From assembly GCF_019649055.1 (NCBI RefSeq), contig NW_026570242.1, positions 434,001 through 498,000 of the forward strand: a stretch of 64,000 nucleotides of DNA, given 5' to 3'. Below, piece after piece: positions 47,778 to 59,480 of this stretch; positions within the stretch are counted from its first letter, which is position 1, and each line of letters opens with the position of its first letter. A program made the position numbers and the translations under genes. The notes under the pieces were generated by a model. It was not told the DNA's origin and did no database searches. It was given only the letters and a program-made list of their open reading frames with translations. Source of the DNA: Paramacrobiotus metropolitanus. Its lineage: Eukaryota > Tardigrada > Eutardigrada > Parachela > Macrobiotidae.

Positions 47778-49792
47778 ATGCTCGCTCGAACTTTGAATCA
47801 CATCAGGATCCTGTTACTCTGCTCAGGATTATTATGGACAGCAAAGGAAATTACCGCTTACCATCCGAAACTTGGAAACGACGCATTCCATTTCAAAAGC
47901 TGCAAAATCCTGTCACGTCCGGTGAAAGTATGGTACACCTCCGACCGCACCGAAATTGGCTCGGGTTTCGCCTTGAGCACGGATTTCAGCTCAGCTCTTC
48001 CCACCAGAACGGCACAAATACTTTTGAATCCCAAAAACGAAGAGGAAAAGACACTGCAGAACTACTTCCTTACAAAAAAGTTCCCTTTTGACGACGTGTT
48101 TCTCGATGAACGTGAGCATATTTCGTATTTTAAGGCATATTCTGGCTCTACTCCACAGGAATGGCGAAGAATTGTACGCCAGGTGATGACCTGGATGCTG
48201 GAATACAAATATCTGGAAACCGATACCCGAATGTTTAGAAAGTTCGCCGCCACCAAAGAGGATCGATTTTATCAGCGGGTTAATTACCGGCAGTTTCCTA
48301 TTCCCGTTCTGAAACAGCTACATCCGTTGGTCGAAGACGAATGCAGAAAAAGCTTGTTGCATTGTTTAAAGTTCGTGCACGAGAATGCCTACGCCCATGC
48401 TCAACGGTTTCACAGGCATTTGAATCTGGATAAAGACTACTTTTTAAAATATCTCCACCAGTATCAGGACAAATCTAGGAATCAAAATGTCCGTCTGCGG
48501 AAAAAGGCACTGAAGCTAGCCAAAGGAGAATTCTGCAACAGATTTGGTAAGCTTCACAACCTAAAGATTCTGCGTAAAATTTGTATCTGGCAGCTTGCCA
48601 AACAACTTATTTCAAAAATATATTACCAGTGATTTGCAGGCCACTAATCTAGCTGATTCTAACAGCCCAAGCTTTTCGCAGATGATTTGGGGTGGACGTG
48701 GTCACCCGTGCAGCATTACGAGCCGTTTCTTAGCCACCAAGATTTATTCGAATTTCGCGCTACGGCAAGCTACTTCCTGTGCAACTATACACTGAAAGAA
48801 AGGAATGAATACAGTGCATATTGGAGAAATTTTCGCGGATCAAACTATCACAATGTACAGCGCTTTCGTCAGTACGCGACATGACCTTTACTTTGTCAGT
48901 CTAAATTTACGTGTACCATTATTTGGACAGACAGATTTTTGCTGTCGTTTTTAGAAAAGACCTAGTGGATGAACAGCTTGCGGAATGTGTGTACAATCAC
49001 GGAGAAAGCATTCCCCGCTCGAAACTGATACTGTACGACTCGCGATACCTGTTATTCACACTGGCCAGTGTGGACGGTTTTGAGTGCAACAAAGCTGGAC
49101 CGTGCAAGATTTCAGTAGGTGGTCGCGCAGGACGCACGTGGCAATCTGATTTTGTTTTCGGGGATTTTTCTTGTGCGTTAATGGCGTTTTGTCCCGATCC
49201 CTGCTGCGGCGCGTTTAAGAATCCCATCGACGACCCATTGGACATTGACAAATGCCGCAACCCACATCCGGATTTCCCGTGTCGTGATGGAGGAGAAACG
49301 GATGAATGCGATTTTGATGTGAGGAAGAACAACAACTTTTATGACCTTATTCAAAATCGTGTCAATTTATCTTGCGGTTGTAAGAAAGATGAGGGAAAGG
49401 AGTGGAATTCACTGCTGGCAACATGCATGGATATCGATGAATGCGTGCAACAGAACCCATGCAACAAAAATAACGAGGTTTGCGTCAACCGGCTGGGGGG
49501 ACAGAAACCGTTGTGTGTCTGTGATTTTGGGCGCAAAAGGTCGAAGAGTACGAACCAGTGCATTCTTGATCCGAGTAATGTTTATATCAGCCGAAACGGC
49601 AGCTACCACGTTGCTCATAATACTTCACAATCTAGGCCGCCCATCGTGCAGCTGTCGGATAAAGAAGCGATGAAACTGGCGATCGGCAGCATAGAAAGAT
49701 ATTTTACTCAAAAAGCCCATCGAATATCTGGACTAAAAATCCCGGTTTCTGTGACACTGTTTTTATTTCAGTTGTACCAAAACTCTCTATAA
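47778..49792 (+). CDS. Secreted EGF-domain orphan protein, 606 residues
   Basis: Three exons, 47778-48546, 48682-48871 and 48931-49792, total 1,821 nt and are in frame. A signal peptide (IRILLLCSGLLWTAKEITA) starts the chain. Residues ~30-330 form a long Lys/Arg/aromatic region without a family I can name; the exon 2 part contains FDDLGWTWSPVQHYEPFLS. A Cys-rich part follows (FCPDPCCGAF, FPCRDGGETDEC), then a calcium-binding EGF-like module: DIDECVQQNPCNKNNEVC ... CVCDFG. The last 30 residues are hydrophobic (IPVSVTLFLFQLY), suggesting a GPI or tail anchor. It is probably extracellular. It may belong to a conserved but uncharacterised invertebrate family; function is unknown. Confidence 0.7.
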
Positions 49793-50114
49793 ATTTAATT
49801 GCTTGTTGATCCCAAAAAGCAAGATAAAAAATTCAGGGCGAAAAACAACCAAAATTTCTAGAATACTTTATCGATTTCGGAAACCAAAGTGCTGCCGAAT
49901 TTACTGAGATCGATATCAACTCTAATTACCGGTTAATGAACGGAATACTTAACAGTAAGGTTAAACAACAAACAAAAAAAAACGAAAACTCTGCATTAAC
50001 GTAATTTTCAACGTGATCGCACAGTAAACGAAGTTTTTGGTCCATCCTTAGCAGATCTTGCCCAGTATCAAGTAATCCGGAGAATGGTGCTCCTTGATTC
50101 GATGTGCTTCAAGT
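49793..50114. other. Convergent 3' spacer
   Basis: Short AT-rich gap between two genes pointing at each other. No feature is seen. Confidence 0.4.
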
Positions 50115-51413
50115 TCAGTAAACATCGCCCAGTTCCAACAACGCCTTCTCCGCTTTGGCCCGCCCGCTGTATTCAGCGAAGGACATCGTAGTTTCCGTCA
50201 AAGACTGCCATGTCCGCTCCAGATTCGCATAGCTTTCATCGGGCAGAAACCAAGAACCCAGACCGACTTCCGTTTCTTCCAAGGATTTCTCCGTGCTGTC
50301 AACACAAAAACGCTCTACTTGATTGTCACAAACTACTAACAGACGAAGAGAAAGGAGCTTTAAGCAGAGAAATATACGAGTACCGGAAGAGCGTGTTCCA
50401 CTCATGTGCAAACAGCATTGAGTGAACAGATTCCGCCGAATCCACACGTCGACTGAGGAGATCGTTCTCGGCGTGTTCATCGTTGTGATCTACAACGAGC
50501 ATTTGTGACAACTCAGTGCGCAACACGTTAGTAATACAGTACATACAATAATTATGTGCTCTGCAGCAGTAATTACTTGATCATTAAAACAAAATCGGCC
50601 GAAGTGGCGGCACTGTCGCAGCAACAACTATTCTCTAGTTAACAGACAAAAGGTAAATAGCCAGTATTTAAATTATTAGTAATTTTTATAGGTAAGAAAA
50701 CGCCCGATGATACTGTATAGTCACTCACTGTCGGACCAGCCACGGTAATGGATGATATACGTTGGAACAGTCGCATTGGCCACATCCGCCTTGGTCAGCG
50801 GGGCAGAAACGTTCGGGAAAGGTCGAGCACGATAAACATGAACAATCTAAGCATCAAGAGCACAATGCATTTATTTTTAAATGCCAAAAATACAAATCAG
50901 ATGCCATAAAGTTTATGATAAATCATAAATATCGTACTGGATGGAGACTGCAGTAATCTCATTGTAGCATTACCTCCTTCGTTGACTAAATCAATCAAGG
51001 ACGATTTAAAAAAACTGGTGAACTTACGGAAGCTTCGTAGTAAACACCCTTGGAAATCGCGATAACGTCAGCTCCTAAAACAGATCCAGAACGAATTACT
51101 CATTACTGTAGACTGTAGAGCATGCCAACAAGCTGGTCGTCGTAAATGCGAAACATCTATCAGTACTCGTATACTCGTATCGACCATTCTGCAAAATTCG
51201 TACTTAGCAAACTGCAAAGCCTCAATCACTGGCAGCCTTTTCTTAAAACTTACCATTGCAAAATCGAAACTCACGGCGATAAGCATTATCCGAGTATCTC
51301 GCATCCAAATGCTGCTGCACCACTGTGTCCAACTCGAACATGCGCTTACGCCATTCGGAAAATATCTCCTTGCGGGCCTGCTTGTGCTGCCTCAAGGCTT
51401 TCGACACAGACAT
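50115..51413 (-). CDS. Partly resolved gene with a chromo-barrel-like segment (MRG/MSL3 type)
   Basis: Exon 1 (51413-51254), exon 2 (51074-51028) and exon 3 (50846-50729) join in frame to give 108 residues. They contain a helical Arg-rich start (ALRQHKQARKEIFSEWRKRM), then GADVIAISKGVYYEAS and PTYIIHYRGWSDS. The last two match the first strands of MRG15/MSL3 chromo-barrel domains (G..V...G..YEAK...Y.IHY.GWN). An insertion of about 25 residues (ARPFPNVSAPLTKADVANAT) lies between strands. Downstream frames look coding: LRTELSQMLVVDHNDEHAEN at ~50520-50460, and the final WFLPDESYANLERTWQSL ... LLELGDVY stop at 50115. I could not settle the junctions between 50729 and 50520, or the last intron. 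Such proteins bind methylated histones; that is inference here. Confidence 0.45.
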
Positions 51414-51863
51414 GATTACTGGCAAGTTGCAAGTCAATCATTCAAGCCTGTAATCCGCATGGGCTTAGGACGCAAAGGCTACCCGTGGCCGAGCAGCGCA
51501 GATGCCCAAAAAGATGTCAGTGTGGACCAGGCAGTCCACATTTCCCGGATCCGTCCGCGGACATGATAAAACGAAATAGATCCAGGAAAAATTAAAGAGA
51601 CGCCAGAATTGATACGCAGCGTCGAACTGCTGATAAACTAGCAAAATTAATACTAAAAGAAAGCAGTATTACACTATTACTGTAATAGTTCTCCGAAATG
51701 CACAGCAGCGTCAGGTTTGCTGTTTGTAATCACAAAACTGTGACAAAAGGCGAAAACTCAAGCAAGCAGCGTGCGAGTGTGCGCTTTCGAGGCGCTCGCG
51801 GATACACAGGCCCTAGCAGCGCAATCGTATACTGTACACTGTACAGATGTAATAAAGTTACTA
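51414..51863. other. Spacer, no gene seen
   Basis: Upstream of the chromo-barrel-like gene; presumed promoter region. Confidence 0.35.
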
Positions 51864-52120
51864 GGCGGCATCCATAAATTACGTAACGCAAAAATTCGAC
51901 ATTTTGATACCCCCTCCCCCTGTGTCACCAGTGCTAACAAACTCAGATCCCCTCCCCCTGAGCGCTACGTAACAAATTTAGAATCCCTCCATAGACATAG
52001 CATGGTGACGTCAAAATCGTTACAAGTTTTTAATACTCCCCTCCCCCTTTGTAACAACAGTAACGCTTTCAGGACCTCCCCCTTCCCCCAAATTGCGTGA
52101 CGTAATTTATGGATGCCGCC
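51864..52120. mobile_element. 257-bp MITE with CTA target-site duplication
   Basis: The left end GGCGGCATCCATAAATTACG and its inverted copy at the right end define ~28-bp terminal inverted repeats with one mismatch. Both sides are flanked by CTA, consistent with a 3-bp target-site duplication. The interior has no transposase but carries several C-rich runs (CCCCCTCCCCCT, CTCCCCTCCCCC). It is a non-autonomous DNA transposon of a 3-bp-TSD family. I do not name the superfamily. Confidence 0.85.
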
Positions 52121-53484
52121 CTACCCAGTACTCGTACTTGTACAACCTTACTGGTTAGCACCTTTTTTTCAATTTCAGCGCTTTATTGAATTACATAGCG
52201 TTAGCACCTTTAAACTGATTGTGATTGTCATAGCCTGTTGATATTATGCGTTACAGGATCCGTGATTTAATTTCAGAATTTCCATTTAATCGTCAATCAT
52301 AATGGTAGCAGGACATTGTGGATATTTTGGAAAATTCATACTAGGTAGAATATCTGCAATCCAATCCAGTGCGACCGCTGCGGGGCACTGTGTAGAATGT
52401 GTCGTCACTCAACGCATTCCAGGTCGGACAGACCGAGCAGTGAGCATTGAGAACCATAAAAATGATAAAATGTCGCAACGCTTAAATACGGGGTCCGGAA
52501 GTATGCCGGTGCGACGGTGCTTAATGCAGCACCTTACAAGTTAATTCGTGAAAACTATGCACGGGGCTTGTGACATTCTGTGGCCAAACGTAGACTTGTA
52601 AACATGGTTACGAGTTTTGCGGTTTGTTGCTGACCTTGCTGAACGTTCATTCGGAGGACTGAATTTTTCATGATTTTCTGTAAAAAAACACTTTAAACGT
52701 ATACGTAGACGGCCTGGGTTTTAGTCGAAAGCAAATGGATGTTACTGGATCTGTGCGGTTTCGAACGGTAATAAAAAGGCAAAAGCCCTTAATAAAGCGG
52801 TTAACGCAATATAGTATGGCAAAGTGCCATTTTGGTACGTGTAAAGAAGCATGTGAAGAAAGTTTGGTCTAATAATCTAATCGCCTTTAAGTAAAGTTCG
52901 TTCCGTGAATTAATGATAAGTTTTGGCTATTTCTCAAACACAGGTTTCAGAACCGTTTCTGCTGATCGGAAGTGAAAAGTTGTGTATCTTGGCAACTGAA
53001 CCAGAGACAGTGGCATATTAATTACAGTACTTCGAAGTACAGTAATTTCTTCACATCAGTTTACCTGGTAAATTTAATGATCAACAACGACTTGTACATA
53101 CTTTTCATTGGTGTGAAACTCTGCAAAGTGTTTTGTTTTTGGGTTAAATCATAATAATTATGAGTTTGAATTTGTTTGCAGTTAACTCTAATGAGGACAG
53201 TTAAGTGGTGTCGTAGCGTACAGTATGTTCTGCGTTTTGTATACTAGCTCCTTGCCATGTTATCGTGCATTAACACTGCAGTTGTCAGTTAGCGTTTTTG
53301 CGAGTTTTATTAGACTGATCCCAACCAGATTTTACAGTGCACTGTCATAATTCTACTGAGTTCCGGGAATCGGGATACATAACAGTTATGCGTGTTTGAC
53401 GCGACCGTTGTGCGTGAAGAGAGAATAGGAAGTTATATTCACGTGCAACTGCTACTTTACAACTGAACTAGAAATACTGGTGAC
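52121..53484. other. Spacer, no gene seen
   Basis: No supported frame. The right end should contain the promoter of the tail-collar gene. Confidence 0.4.
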
Positions 53485-55717
53485 ATGGCTGTAGTTGCCA
53501 AATCACGCTTTGTCGCTCTGCTTGTGCTGTGGACGGTGCAATCCGTAAAACTGCAGGATCCCACAGAAACATCTCCTGATCCGGGCTCAGTACCTCCTGC
53601 TTCGAGTCCCGCAATTCCAAATAGTAATCCCATGATGGATTCCAGATTCACAGGTTCCAATGGGACACGTAAGTGCAAATTGCATTGCACATTTCTTCAC
53701 CTAGCATTGGTGCAATGTAAATGGCGCCACCGTGCCAGCCCGTTTTTGATTCATTCAAGTTCTCACGAATCGCAGTGGTAAAAAAAGTTTTATTAGTGAA
53801 GACTTCGTTGCATGATATTCTTGTGGCAGGCAATAAGCACTAATTTTAAGTCCACTGGTATAACTATTAAGCGCAATATCGTGGGTACCAATCCGATTAC
53901 AGTAAGTATTTGTATTCTTGCGTTTACAGCAAACCAGTCCTTTGCCATTCCAAGCGGTACGTTCCTACCTGGTGAAGACGACTTAGCAGCCCAAATGACA
54001 CGGCGTCCTTTTATGACGATTCCTTACCGTAGTACGTTTCAAGTGGCTGTTTATCGGTTACCCGGAACGACACCGGAGAACATATCCTACTTCTACACTC
54101 CGGCCTTGATACTCGTACCGCGTGAGCGTGAGGCTATAAAGATGTATCACAACACATCGCGGCTTTACACGGTGCAGTTTACCATACAGATGTGGGATGC
54201 CAATTATGAGGGATTTATTAGACAGGCCTTAACCGAAAAGGTTCCTAATTCTACCCGGAGTATGCTGCGGATACTACCCATTGCGGATATTCGTATCGAC
54301 GCGACGGAACGGTTTCCCAACTGCCGCATTCCTGTGAAGTGGATTTCGTACGTGGGACAGCCTGCACAGATTAAGCCGCGTTTTGAATGCACAACCGAAT
54401 TGGATGGTGCCAATACAATTTTGGTTGCCATGTTAGCAGATACGAAAAATTTCGCCGCATCGCTGGAAGTCGTTTACTCCCTGCAGAACCACGAAAAAAT
54501 TAAAGCACCTGTAACGCTGAAAGCTTCACGCATTCAGTCCGCTGATATGTACCAAGCACTGGATCAAAAATACGCAGACGGAGTTTCGACGGTTTACATG
54601 CAATATACAGACGTGCTAGAGTTGTTAAAGGAAATAGTTTCCAGTGTCTCGGAATCCGACATGAGTGACAGTCAGTACGTTACACAAACACAGTCGTATG
54701 GAATGCAGAAAACGCTCGGTCGCGCACTGGGAATTGTGCCCATATCTACAGTCTCGTTTTCGGCTGACCAGTGGAACTTGGCCTACTGGAGAGACGAGGC
54801 TATGCGACCCGATCAACAAGCCAATAATATCAATACAATGATACAAAGAACTGCTCGCAATGTCCAAGATTATCTGAAAGCAGCCGCCGTTGATCCGTCT
54901 ACGGATGTTAATAACCCTGAATTTAATCTATCGTCATCGGAGATTGCTGACGCCATAAATATTACTGCTAAAATTCAAAAATCAAAGGATGTAGTACGAT
55001 GGAACGGCACTATATACGAACCAAAAGCGCTGAAGCTTAGCAGCGTAAATTTGACCGCTCTACGGAGCGACGACGATATCGAAGGCGTAGAAATATGGGT
55101 CACCAGATGTTTAGTAAATCTCACGGCCAAAGTCAGCGTTGTGGACGACTATGAAATGGAGAGAACTCTTGGGAGCGTTAATAGTGTATCAGATATGATT
55201 ACACCGTCTGGAACAATAGTCGCATACTTGAGCAGCCTTTACCTTCCGGATGGTAAGACTGGATAGCGATAACTCCAGAAGTAAATGTTTTCATTCCGAT
55301 AGCGATAGGCAGTCCTAACTTCTGATTACTTCGACTAACTATCTCGTAGGCTGGCTGTGGTGCAACGGTTCTGTAGTGGATCCAGTAAAGTATCCTCGAC
55401 TGTCGGCACTTTTATACCCTCAGACCACCACACCGGATTTGGGCGGCCGGTTTCTGGTGGGAATCGGTAGCTCTTATAGTCGCCAGGTCAGTGATATCGG
55501 AGGTGAAATGGAGCACACGTTGACCATAGCCGAAATGCCCACCCATAACCATGCTTTCCCGGAATTTGGTTGGAAGGTGTCCCGCACTGACCTTAACAGC
55601 GGAATTCAGGCTCTTATTCGAGATGACACTGTCCGTTTTACCACCAACCAGGGAGCTGGACAACCACACAATAATTTGCCGCCGTATTATACCATAGCAT
55701 ATATCATCAAAGGATAG
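53485..55717 (+). CDS. Secreted glycoprotein with C-terminal phage tail-collar domain
   Basis: Three exons, 53485-53668, 53930-55252 and 55350-55717 (1,875 nt, 624 residues), with consistent phase-1 junctions. A signal peptide opens the chain (FVALLVLWTVQSVKL), followed by a Pro/Ser-rich stretch. Residues ~62-500 form a large extracellular part with at least eight N-x-S/T sites (NIS, NTS, NST, NLS, NIT, NGT, NLT twice). I do not recognise that part. Residues ~480-624 are a tail-collar domain as in T4 short-tail-fibre and MdpB-type proteins: PSGTIVAYLSSLYLPDGWLW, CNGS, TPDLGGRFLVGIGS, GGEMEHTLTIAEMPTHNHAF and GQPHNNLPPYYTIAYIIKG. The last exon starts inside DGW, so it carries almost the whole collar module. 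Introns and a signal peptide show a native nuclear gene, not contamination. Function is unknown; adhesion or recognition is a guess from the domain. Confidence 0.85.
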
Positions 55718-57376
55718 TTGAGTTTTTGCTTCTTCTTTCTGTCTGATAGATTTTGATTGCAAGCACTGCGTATTGTTTACTAATCTTTATTGACTCTCTT
55801 CTTATGACTGATCTCTTATATTACCTGTTTAATTACAGAATGTTTAGCCACTTTTTACCCTTTTTTATTGTAAAAGTTTTGCCGCACTAACCCTTCTGTG
55901 TAGATTACCTTTAAACAGAGCGGTGTGTGCTTAGATAAAGCTGGTGATGTAGCGCCAGCTACGATAATTTATCAAATAAGGCAAATCCGCGAACTGGCAT
56001 TAAGCTAACCTGTAATTGTTTGGTATGACAGTTTTCAAGTTCACAGTTAGTTACAAAGTTGTGCCAACGTTACTACTTGCGCAATTATTAGGCTAACACA
56101 ATCTCCTACGATACAAAAAATTTCCGATGGGATGTAATATAGTGCATCCCATACTGGACACGCACATACAATATTACTGCGAGAAACGCTTTTGTAGAGC
56201 AGGTAATTTTGGCATAACAAAGGAAGTAACCTTTTTAGCATGTAGTGACGCATCACGAGCAGGAACCAAACATAAGAATCCGACGCTTTCCTCTGTGACA
56301 CCTTAACACTGTTATGTTTGTCCTTAGACCGTGTGCGAAATGTGGAATTATGTCTCGAACCCAAACACATAATTCCACATTTCGCACATTGTGGTCTATT
56401 GTCTTATAAACCACAATGTATTGTGGTTGCAGTGGTTGTTACATCGGCTTATTGTGGTTGTTACACCTTTTCAATACTGAAGCAATTCTGTTTTTTTTTT
56501 GTTAATTATAAACGTATAAGTGCTGAACATAAGAAATACAACTTCTCTCAGTTCTTCAGTGTAAACTAGTACACTTTTTATAGCAATATTGCCGACTCGT
56601 TCAACGTAGGTCCGGCACCGAATTGTAATTATGTACAAGTATACACCGCTTCTCCATCAAGGATATATCACGAGTAATGTTTTACGCACATTCAGTAATG
56701 CTTTCTACGGTTGATTACGAGTCTTTAAAGGCATATTTTCTGATTAACGAACTAATAATAATCCGTCACTGTGAGATTAATTAGGACGACAACTACGGTC
56801 TTATATCGTTGTATACAATATACAATATTATGATTAATGTTGATCATGAGACAAAATGATACTTAGGTTATTTATCAACAAGATCTGCAATATTACATAT
56901 TTAAAGTGAGCATTATAAATTAATGATAATTATAGGATCGCCAGCCGGCCCAGCCTTAATCTGAATGTCACTGTATGTCACTATAATCACTACAAAAGTT
57001 TGCCACAATTTCGTATAGTTATTACTGCGCATTTAAGTATTTTTATTATTGGTTTCACAGTAACTACTAAAGGTCACGTGCCTAGACAAACCGATAGACA
57101 AACGCACGTAGGCACGCACCACCTACTATCTGTACACAAGCTACATCCAAGTGACAAACAACAATTGTCGATGTACAATTGTAGCGTACAGTACTACATG
57201 CTGTTTACGCACACATACAGACGCGCTCACCTAAGTCTAAAACTTTTGTCCTTACTCCTTGTAAATACAAGCAAACAAAGCGAGCAACAACAACTGCTCG
57301 TACCAGTGAAACAAAAACAGTGCCACAGGACACACGACAACATTGGCCCTATTGGAAATTCAAGTACCCCGCTTTT
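55718..57376. other. Convergent spacer with a hairpin
   Basis: About 1.7 kb between the tail-collar gene (+) and the p24 gene (-). It holds the 22-bp inverted repeat at 56332-56388 and nearby GTGGTT/AACCAC repeats (about 56385-56465). No gene is seen. Confidence 0.45.
56332..56388. repeat. 22-bp perfect hairpin with 13-nt loop
   Basis: TGTGCGAAATGTGGAATTAT GT at 56332-56353 is the exact reverse complement of 56367-56388. Outer pairs (AGACC / GGTCT) extend it with a small mismatch. Neighbouring TTGTGGTT and AACCACAA strings form further short inverted repeats. Confidence 0.9.
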
Positions 57377-59170
57377 CTAAACGACCTTTTTGGCTTCGAA
57401 GAATCCCTTTAAATGGCTCATTTGCCAGAATCCGATGGCCAACAAAATCCCGCTTTGGAAAATAGCCCACAATATTACACGGGAATTGATTTCTTCGCTT
57501 ATTGATCGAAAGCGCTCTTCTCGGACCTAGCAAAATAAAATTATGCGAACCGGATTTATTAAATTATTTTATTTCGCAATAAAAGGGCACATCAGAATCA
57601 GATATACTTAATTTAAATTATCTGTAATCGGTTTTCTCACTGCGAATCTTATTGCATACGGCTTTGAAAGAAGTGGAAATTACGACTGCTGAATTTTAGC
57701 AGTCATTATACAGGTCGATCGCACCAAGTGTGGGCAGTTAGAAAAAATTTCCGTTTGCTACCATTGAACCCGAAAATCTTTTTGTTATTTTTTTATGATG
57801 GTTCATGGTCTATAGCAACTTTTTTAGTCGTATTTCTGCGGTAGAAGTTAATATGCAGGGAACGGTAGCCGAATTGTTAATTTCATTATTTCCAAAAAAA
57901 CGCACTGCTTATTAAGAAATATCTATGCTCAGTCTATAATTTTTTAAAAATTCTGGACACGTGAGAACTACCAAACAATAATACGGTTTTCTAACGGTCC
58001 TTCTCTAACGTCCTTTAAATCACAAACGCCTGGCCAAACGCAATCCCTGCTCTAGGCAACCACATCCTCCGGATGGTACCTTTTAACATACAAGTCTATG
58101 GGAGCTAGTTCTTGTTTTGAGCTCACTACTGGCACTAATTGCACAAGAATCTTTTGCTAACCCTTAACGAATGCCTTTAAGGCCACCCAATGGCTTACAA
58201 AAAGGTTCACAGAAAAATATCAAATACTGAATTTTTGAGAGGGGCGGTTATAAACATTAAAAAACTGACCCCTACCCTCTCCTATTAAGCCCCGCCCTAC
58301 TCGTTCCGGGCGCATCAACGGATTTCAATTTCGACATCGCTGGATTTGCAATAAAAAGTTGCACTAATTAAGGTGAAAGTAAACAACAAAATTGTTTACA
58401 CAATTATTTTTCAAATTATTTTACTCAACTGCCCACACTTGGTGCGATCGACCTGTAGTACCGTATCTTCTAATCGCCACAGTTTAAGAAAAAATTTTAC
58501 CCTTTGGTACTGCTGCTCCTTCATAATTTGGCTGACTTGGTCCATCAACTGCCGGATGCGAATTTGAAGCTCGTTCAGTTTTTCAGATTTAGCGATTGCT
58601 TCATAATCATTCGCCTGCTCTCCCACGGACAGATTGAAATGCACTCGCTGCAAAGATATGTACATACGGTATACCTAACCGTATGTCCTGCCATGCATTT
58701 CAAAGCATTCAGTTGGGCTACTTACGAGAACAACATTCCCACTGAACCAACGCCCAGTATTGTTTGTCCACAAACAGACAGTATGGTCGCCAGGTTTATT
58801 AGACGTGAAACTGAATTTGCCTTCTGTTCCGTAGGACCTAGCCATCATGGTACTGCCATCTGGGTCCTTCACGTTGACAGCTAAACCTACGCCCTGTTTT
58901 GAATTTCCGTGCAGTTGGGCTGGATTGTTGGATTTACTGTCAATATGGTCAATTTTGTATTCTCCTAAAAATTACATTAAACCTATCAAAGGACGACAGT
59001 ATTAATAGACCATATAAGAGTGACATACCGACCACAGTTGTTTCATCTGGAAGCTCCTCTACAAAACATTTGTTTTCCCCTTCAGGTAGCAAAAAGTATA
59101 ACGAGTAGCAGCATCTTGATGAGCTTAATAGTAGAAAAAATAATAGCTGGCAATGTGAAACATCGATCAT
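57377..59170 (-). CDS. p24-family cargo receptor, TMED4/TMED9 type
   Basis: Four exons, 59170-59029, 58964-58726, 58647-58501 and 57526-57377, give 225 residues, the usual p24 length. A signal peptide ([15 protein letters not shown]) precedes the GOLD domain, which starts [20 protein letters not shown]. The GOLD domain continues through [11 protein letters not shown] to the Cys pair partner region. A coiled coil follows ([20 protein letters not shown]), then [16 protein letters not shown] and one membrane helix ([17 protein letters not shown]). The tail ends FFEAKKVV, a KKXX COPI signal. p24 proteins cycle between ER and Golgi in COPII/COPI vesicles and help select cargo such as GPI-anchored proteins. 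The third intron (974 nt) is stretched by a mariner-like insertion; the other two are 64 and 78 nt. Confidence 0.9.
57711..58455. mobile_element. Mariner-like non-autonomous element in p24 intron 3
   Basis: The 27-nt ends CAGGTCGATCGCACCAAGTG...GCAG (57711-57737) and the exact inverted copy (58429-58455) are flanked on both sides by TA, the Tc1/mariner target site. The element is 745 bp. I see no transposase frame, so it is non-autonomous or long decayed. Its ends share the CAGGTCG start with the mariner remnant at the left end of the window. Confidence 0.88.
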
Positions 59171-59480
59171 TTTTTACAATCTGAGGATGCAGAAAGCGTT
59201 CTAAGGAATTACCTTCTAAATTGCATCAAACGCATTACACGAGTACGAATTGTCATCACAGGATTCAGAACAGCTTGTAAGTACTGTACTTAAAAGTCAA
59301 GTCATGTTTGGATGATTCTGCAGTTTTCTAGCATGATGGATCTGTCGCCCAGTTCACTTGTGCTATGGCGTAACGGAACAAACTCGAGGCTTGAGCCTTT
59401 AACTACGTCAGCTTACGTTATTTACAATTTATGTTCTCTTGTACAATTATTATAGAAAATTAATAAGTCCTTCAACGACT

